From Apostichopus japonicus (taxonomy: Eukaryota; Echinodermata; Holothuroidea; Aspidochirotida; Stichopodidae), in NCBI RefSeq assembly GCF_037975245.1, contig NC_092577.1:3172501-3236500 (forward strand): a stretch of DNA of 64,000 bases, read 5' to 3'. Positions 57,029-64,000 of this stretch are shown here, one piece after another; position 1 is the first letter of the stretch, and the number at the start of each line of letters is the position of its first letter. Position numbers and translations under genes: made by a program. The notes beneath the pieces were generated by a model. The model was not told the DNA's origin, ran no database searches, and saw nothing but the letters and a program-made list of their open reading frames with translations.

Positions 57029-59748
57029 ATTTACATAGCGCCACTCCAGGAGACGAGTATTCTGCCCATGGTTGAATCCTGTGTGAAAAACTGCCATCTA
57101 GGCTACATCTTTGAACATGTACAGTACAATACTGTAAGTACATAGCAATTTGATTCTTCTGCATGATGTAGCATGTTGCCATGGGATACCGAATAAATTA
57201 TATTCAGAAAATTGATCCCTTATAGAATATAGACCAACGCCTATCTAGTATTCCATGTGCATATGAGTGTAAACATAATACTCACTATAATACTAATACT
57301 GTGCAGTGCATCAATTACAGATCCGATAAATTCATTTCTCAAAATTAAAGTCAGCCGACATTTGCTAATCACCAAATCCCCATAGACCCCTGCAAGTAAT
57401 TACCAGAATTTTAACTTTCCTTATCGACATGCCCACCTTTCAAAATGGGATACTGTATATTTAATTAGTCAGAGAGCAGCCTACCGTTATAGCTACAGTA
57501 CATGAATTTGGAGGTATTAAACTGAATATTTTGAGACACATATCACTGACAATAACTAATTATTTTCTCATATTTCAGCCAAAATTTGCATTGATGACAA
57601 AGAAGCCTACAGTACAGTAGGTTGATTACCTGACTGGAGAAATAATCATGTAACATTATCCCGCAGACAGACTTAAATTTATTACAAGATTCAGAAAGTA
57701 CTAAGAGGTAAACTTTGTAAGGTGTGACCTTTAGTTATGTACTACTCAAACAATGAGTTCATTTGTTTTTAATTTACGTGAACAATATATTGATGGAAAT
57801 AAACAGTGGAGAGGGGATGCGGGGTGGGGCGGGGGAACCGTTGATCAGTTTTGACATCTCCACAAAGAAATTTCACTCCACAAAGTACAGTATATCTTCC
57901 TCCACATCAATTTAATTACTTGATACTAAAATATTTAGTCAGTGTTTAAGGCAGATTTAACTGATATTAAAAACCTCCAATGATTATTTAGGTATCCTTT
58001 TTGAGACTTGATCTCTAGAACAAAGTGCAAAAGGTTTTGAAATATCTGCCATGAATATGTGTGTGTTTGTACTGTATACTACAGTATACAGTATAAAATA
58101 TATACAAGTATCATGCACTCGCAATCTAACTATATATTTAGGCCTGTAATACATCAGTATACAGTATCCAACAATCAGCACAGAATATACTACAGTATAT
58201 GCACTGCATGGTATATAACAAGTGTCCTGTGCACATGAGTGCACAAGTACTAGATCTGAGAGAAACAACTATATAGCAGTAGAGCTACAGTAACAGTATA
58301 GTTCTATAACTGCACTGCACATTTTCAATGACTACTGTTTATAATAATATCTCAAATTATTTTGATATACTGTATAAGAAACTAAACTAACCATTTTGTA
58401 TAATACTTTACAGTAGCCTACGCATACTGATTGCACAGTTCAGTAATACCAGCATTAAATTCATGAATAAAGTCATACTGGGTTAGTACTGTATGTACTT
58501 TACATAATACAATGCTATACTCACTTATTAATACTATTCCTGTGGGTCATATTACTAATGCAATGACAATTTTCTTTACGTAAGACAAAAACAAAACCAC
58601 AAAGAAACTGATTTAATACCCCATTTTCCCCATTATAGGCATACTGTACACCTTTACAGCAGTCTCTTATTTTTACATTTTTCATAAATGCCTTGACTAA
58701 CCAATGATGATGATGATCATCATCATTCAAGCAACAACGCAGGCATAGCCGAGGCACTCCAAGTAGCGTCATCAAACACTTCAACGATTCATCCTCTAAA
58801 TGTACATCCGACGCGGCCTCCTCCGTTGATTCAAACGATGCGAATCATCGCTTTGAGGACGTGAATTTTGTCTCGTTTGATCAATTATCCATCAACCTGT
58901 TCATGAATAGGTTTTGTTTCCCATTGCTTTGGTTAACAAAGCGCCCGCCGCTGAGAGTATACAGACGAACGTCGAGACTGACTCATGACAAAGATAACCT
59001 TTCGTGATTACAGTCACGAACTTTACGTACCGTATACTTGGCGGCGTCGAACTTGGACGTTAAAATGTATAGTTCACGGACAATTATAAAATATAATCAA
59101 TTTGATATTTATCTTTGAATTTTTTTTTCATCCTTCTGAAAATCTTTGCTTTTATCAGAATCATTATCGAGTGCTTCTCGTCCGGGATTGTACTGTACCA
59201 TATAAAAAACAAATTAACATTCGAGTGGTTCTTCATTGGTATGGATAATCTTTCTCGAGTATATATTGACGATTGATCAGGTCTGGGGGAATCTCAAGCC
59301 AAATCGAACTTTGAAATATGATTTTTATCTCACTTTAAATGTCAGACAATTGGAATTGTTTAAACAACTCAGATAACTGTATTTGATTGAAACAAACAAA
59401 GGGGGTAATTTTTTGTCCCGGGAAATTAAGCATTTTTGTTGATTAAAAAAATTGTCATTTATGTACACAGAGTTGAAAGACATTCTATGACACTGAGATA
59501 CAATATACATATATCATTTCATGTTAAATAGCCACATTTGCAAGATTGATTCAATTCACTCATTGTCAAATCAGGCTATAGCTCTGTTTAAAATCCTTTA
59601 CAATGTAATTCTGCAAATTAATTTGGATTTAATACAATGCATACTGTATATCGTTTGTGACCTGAAAGTGGGTCTGTGGTAGTACAGCACAAACATGTTT
59701 ATCGAACATTTAACTGTAAATGTCAGTTGACCTGACATTGACCTGAGG

Positions 59749-59859
59749 GGCCGGTCATAGAGGGCGCACAGTGTTAAATGGTTACCGGTTCATTCTAGAC
59801 ACAGTAGAACGAGAGTGCCAAGGTTGTGGGGAGACAGGTAAGCGAGGAGCAAAGTAAAT
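59749..59859. repeat. Diverged DIRS right-type terminus
   Basis: It matches 48893-49004 in the same orientation (GGTCATAGAGGGCGCACAGTG, then GAGACAGGTAAGCGAGGAGC AAAGTAAAT), with scattered substitutions. It ends exactly where the full element ends (AAAT). Confidence 0.85.
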
Positions 59860-60002
59860 TGACTGTCCAGTTGAATGGATGAGACCGGATCATAAGAGAA
59901 TGAAATATACTAATTACATTATTGTTGTCTAATTATCATAACACTAACTCTAATTATTTCTGTAGAGAGCAAACAGTATCCTTTATACATCTGATTGTTA
60001 TT

Positions 60003-60175
60003 ATAAAACTTACTGGTTTATATATTTAAGAGTGACCCTCTTACCTGTCTCCCCACAACATTAGCACCTCATTCTACTGTGTCTAGTATGCCCTGGTAAT
60101 CTTTTAACACTGTGCACCCTCAGTGACCGGTCCTATCCGGTCAATGCCCTCCCTTCTCATTCAACCATCCAAAGT
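60003..60175. repeat. Diverged DIRS left-type terminus
   Basis: It matches 42473-42650: AAAACTTACTGGTTT, CTTACCTGTCTCCCCACAAC, CACCTCATTCTACTGTG, AACACTGTGCACCCTC, CCGGTCCTATCCGGTC. It lies 143 bp right of the right-type terminus, so the two ends are in reversed order compared with a normal element. Confidence 0.85.
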
Positions 60176-62374
60176 GTTTACTCTTGCTTTTTCGTAGTGG
60201 ATTCAAATCTTTCGAAAACTGCCCGGATTACATTTGATTATTACCTTCTTTGCATCCTATTGGATTTCTAAGTGTTTCAACAGCCTATTACAGCCTGATA
60301 AGTATCCTTTTCTTCCAAAACTCAATCAGACAGAAAAGTTTACAATTAGTGTTCTACCTCTGTGATAAAAACCTTGCGAAATGTGCAATCCACGACACAA
60401 CTTGCTTTTGGAAAACTGAGCGATATAGAATGCTTATATTTGATAGAAGCTGGTATCTTTGTGAGCCATTTATTAGGACCAATCTATTGTATGATTTCCT
60501 CATATCCAGGATTAATTCTATCTAGAATTGTCTGGCAGAGTTTTCACACAGTAAAAAACAACCCTTAATATTTCTGTATAGCTCTGATAAGATTAGATTG
60601 CTAAACAATTAATCACCTTTGTTCTGAAGTACCTTTAAAACGAATCCACAGGGTCATGAAGTATGCCATTCACGTTTCAAGAGGGTAGATTCTCAGTAAA
60701 CCAACAGGCATCAGGTTTGGAACATATAAATTTATCCCGATTCTTACGTGACATTATCAATTCATTTCGACTACTCAATCTACAGGTTGTGAAATTTATA
60801 TAACTATCACCTTTGGAGTACATGTATACGAAGCAACTGTTCATACCATAATGTACAGTAATCATGCACACTTTCATGAATAAATTTTATTTAAAAAGTC
60901 TCAAAGGACCACTTTATGTATTGACTTAAGTTTCCATACTGGTAGACTGTTTGAAAACATTGCTATCACTGGTTGTATTTTAATATCAAATTTATTTATT
61001 GGGAAACAAACCTTTAAAATAAAAGAAGTTGGATAATAACACAGCGAACTCTAAGTCAGATTATAAATTGCACCCTGTAGTCACCAGCAGTGGCCGTGCA
61101 GAATCCTGTTAGACAAGTCTATAGTCGTTCTTGGTTTCTTCAGCCACTTACTGTATATTATTCAGGTTTATATACATATTTATTTGAAGTCTTTATACTG
61201 GACCGTCAAATCATGGAGCTAGTCAAATTGCTTGTAGCACTACTTGATATCCCAAGGAGCGCAAGTTTCTGGGTCAACTTGACCTGAGGGTACGGTCAGA
61301 TACTTGAAAACAATGACCTTATAAATACAGAAGGAACAAAACTAATTTTGATGTCTTACTGTATAGACTAGTTAATCAAAAAGCAATTAATGCTAGAAAT
61401 CTACTTAACGTGTCCAAAAAAGCTAGACTGATGCGTGAATATATTGCTCTCCTAAAGTTTCTGCAGTTTGTGAATAAATTTGCCACACTTTGGTGTTATT
61501 GTAATCAACTAAAAGGAAAGCCACTGTATTTACTACTGTATATACCTCAAAAAATGATAAAACTTTCAGATGGATAGTTAGGTATTTCAAATTAAAGATT
61601 CGAAGGGGGAGGGGGGGGGGTGGGGGGAGGAGGAGGCAAGGTAGGTCGGTGTGCGTATGTTTAGAAAACAGGTAAGTGAGGAGAGAATTATAAATGCACA
61701 AATATTTAGTGGTAGTTTAGGAGGTAGCCAATAGGGGAGAGCCCTGGTGGAAATCCCAGGCCCTGTAGCTGACAGCATCTTGAGGTGTTTTGGTTGAAAA
61801 TCTCATAGCAATTTCCAAGCACCAAGATACAATTAGGTCTTAAAGAGGATTTACTCTGACTGCATGAGCTGCAAGATTCATAGACGACTATGCAAACTTT
61901 GTCTATTGTGTATTCCTATACATGTACTGTAGTGTAGTCATTACAGACATTTACTAGCAGATTCACAGACTGCATAGTGTCCACTTAATCCATTACAATA
62001 TGTATCATGAGGTGTCATGTACTGCACACATGTCTAATACTAGCATCTTGCACATGTCACTTTTACCTATACGCAGTATGTAAACCACATACCAGCATTT
62101 AAATGAATACTGGTACAATGAGAATCAAATTCCAACTGGATGTATCATATTTTTACAGGTCTAGTGGATTTACGCCCCAATAACCACAAAAACAAACTGC
62201 CAAACAAAAGATGAGCATTAATTTACTCCTACTGTACATACAGTATTCACTATTGGCATTTGCATACGTACACGAACCAATTAGAAGAAGGTATTCCCAC
62301 TGCTTAAAGTGCCTTGAAACAGATCAATGTAAAACCAAATTCCAATCAAACCACAAGGAATTCTTTTTATTTTT

Positions 62375-62445
62375 TAAATTTTATTTTATTTAATTTAATT
62401 TAATTTAATTTAATTTTTAATATTTTTTAATTTTTTTTATAGAAG
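62375..62445. repeat. (TTTAA)n simple repeat
   Basis: TTTAATTTAATTTAATTT run continuing into an AT-rich stretch. Confidence 0.9.
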
Positions 62446-64000
62446 CAACGCACACTGATAAAAAGATGGCTTTAATATTTTATAATTTAAGTAAACTGAG
62501 TTTCCTGTTATCAACTGAAAATTCCTTCAGGAGCTTAGAAATTATAGACTTACATCGTTCCGTTCTTATTATAATAAGATCGATACATTACGTTACCGCC
62601 AAACGACCGTCGGAAAATGTAATAATTTTCACCAGATCACATCAGAGTGTTGTACGTACAGGTACAGGATATACAATAAAGTTCTGTCCACCCTCTACGA
62701 GAGCGAAGCTCACTAATGGATATAACTTCATGCATGAGTTATTCGCAGGGCTCCTGTGCAAACATCTTCGGACCAAGTATGATGTGAGATATATTGAAGA
62801 GATGTACAGTATAGTGGACACTTTTACTCTATAGATGCATTCGTACTGTATGTACCATATGAATAAATCATAATAAATACTGTACATATTTCTGTGTCAA
62901 TATATATGATTATTTAATTTAATTTTTTTAAATATTTAAGTTACCATTAAAGTTACCATTACCTGCAATTCAAATACCCTCATCAGTAAATTTACTATAG
63001 CATATTGACCATAGGCATAAAGTGGTACCTACAGTAGAATGTGGTCAGCTAAATGCACTGCAGTATAATACAGACTTAACGCTTACAACCTGGTGTACGG
63101 TTTTCAACACTTGTAATTTAATTTTGGGTTGGTCATCCTTGCAAACAAGCTTCCAAATCATATAATTATTTTTAATAACAAAATCATCTAAATTTCAGCC
63201 CAAAATAGTTTGCAAAGCTCATCTGTCACTAATTTATGCTATTGTTCATACTCATGTAATTAGCTAGAGCTGTGGATTAATTAGGTACACTGAGTGAATT
63301 ATTTTCACTGAGTTTCACATAGTTCACTGAGTGAACTATTACCAGCTCACAGCTGTCTCAATGTTGACAATCTGTCTACCAACTGGTGAATAAATATATT
63401 TATATCTCAATTTTTGACAGCTAGTGGGTAATTTGTAACCCCTTAACGAATCAAAATTCAAATCTTCATTAGTTATACTATGCACATCAATATTAAACAG
63501 CTGACATTTGGCACAAAATAAATTTTCATATGAAGTTAAGTGTACAGTAGACCATTAAAAACAATTATACACTATCGCACTGCAGGTTGTAATTCTATAC
63601 CACTTCTAACATTTGAGAAATGACTCAAGATGTTAAACATCTGCGGTTCATTGTTGAAGATAAAAGCTGGACTATCCAAAACTATTCCTTCCCTATCTAA
63701 CCCCCATATTTTGTGTATTGAAACCGATCAGGGCCTATCGACACATACAGTACCTCTGAAACAGTCAATGTACACTGAATGGATGCGTACTACACGCACG
63801 TACCTTTGTCTAGCTTATTATTATTTGTCCTATTCCCAGAGATCGAGCAAATGAAACATTCAAACAAAGCATGTGTGGCATAAATTCCATGTAAGACAGT
63901 CCCATCAATTGGGACATTGCTCAACCATATGAGCAGGCAAATATAATTTACTTTGCGATGCAATAATTTACCTCAACTGCACATAACCTCTATGCCTTAT

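Larger units (their letters stand above)
54880..64000. other. Upstream intergenic region, no gene recognised
   Basis: No exon or domain could be supported on either strand. It contains a TIR element (56390-56666), (AAT)n (56935-57028), DIRS-like termini (59749-60175), G-rich and AT-rich simple tracts (61608-61640, 62370-62440) and about forty TACAGTA/TACTGTA words. A CG-richer patch lies at 58,740-59,050. Confidence 0.55.

Noticed and set aside
62466-62834. Plus-strand frame of 122 codons
   Set aside because: No domain, no splice context, AT-rich surroundings and biased composition; probably chance.

Overview
The window looks like nuclear DNA of an invertebrate animal. Two multi-exon genes have GT-AG introns and typical animal extracellular domains, and they sit among minisatellites, tRNA-derived SINEs, small hAT-type elements and a DIRS-type tyrosine-recombinase retrotransposon. 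The repeat types suggest a marine invertebrate, perhaps an echinoderm or hemichordate. That placement is inference.

Layout. (1) 1-8.75 kb, + strand: the 3' part of a gene for a single-pass membrane protein (SEA domain, EGF module, transmembrane helix, basic cytoplasmic tail). Eight exons join in frame and end at a stop at 7013; AATAAA lies at 8730. (2) 8.75-14.3 kb: intergenic space between convergent genes. (3) 14.3-54.7 kb, - strand: a complete 22-exon gene of the KIAA0319/KIAA0319-like family. The exons sum to 3,441 nt, exactly 1,146 codons plus a stop. The order is signal peptide, MANSC, Cys-rich module, charged and Thr/Ser-rich linkers, five PKD domains, a C6 region, a transmembrane helix and a cytoplasmic tail with a YxxPhi motif. 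(4) 42.47-49.00 kb: a 6.5 kb DIRS-like element inside intron 3, in the same orientation as the host gene. It has identical inverted terminal repeats, an internal complementary region, gag, RT/RNase H and a frameshifted tyrosine recombinase. (5) 54.9-64 kb: no gene recognised. It holds a TIR element, a pair of DIRS-like termini in reversed order, and an extreme excess of the word TACAGTA/TACTGTA.

The most unusual structure is in the introns of the KIAA0319-like gene. In introns 17, 18 and 21, large minisatellites begin exactly at the 5' splice site, and their units copy the exon-intron junction, giving many decoy donors next to the real one. Intron 6 has a G-rich array starting about 12 nt after its donor. 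Intron 12 uses a GC donor that both phase and homology require. All exon boundaries were read by eye from splice signals, phase and family similarity; no transcript data were available.
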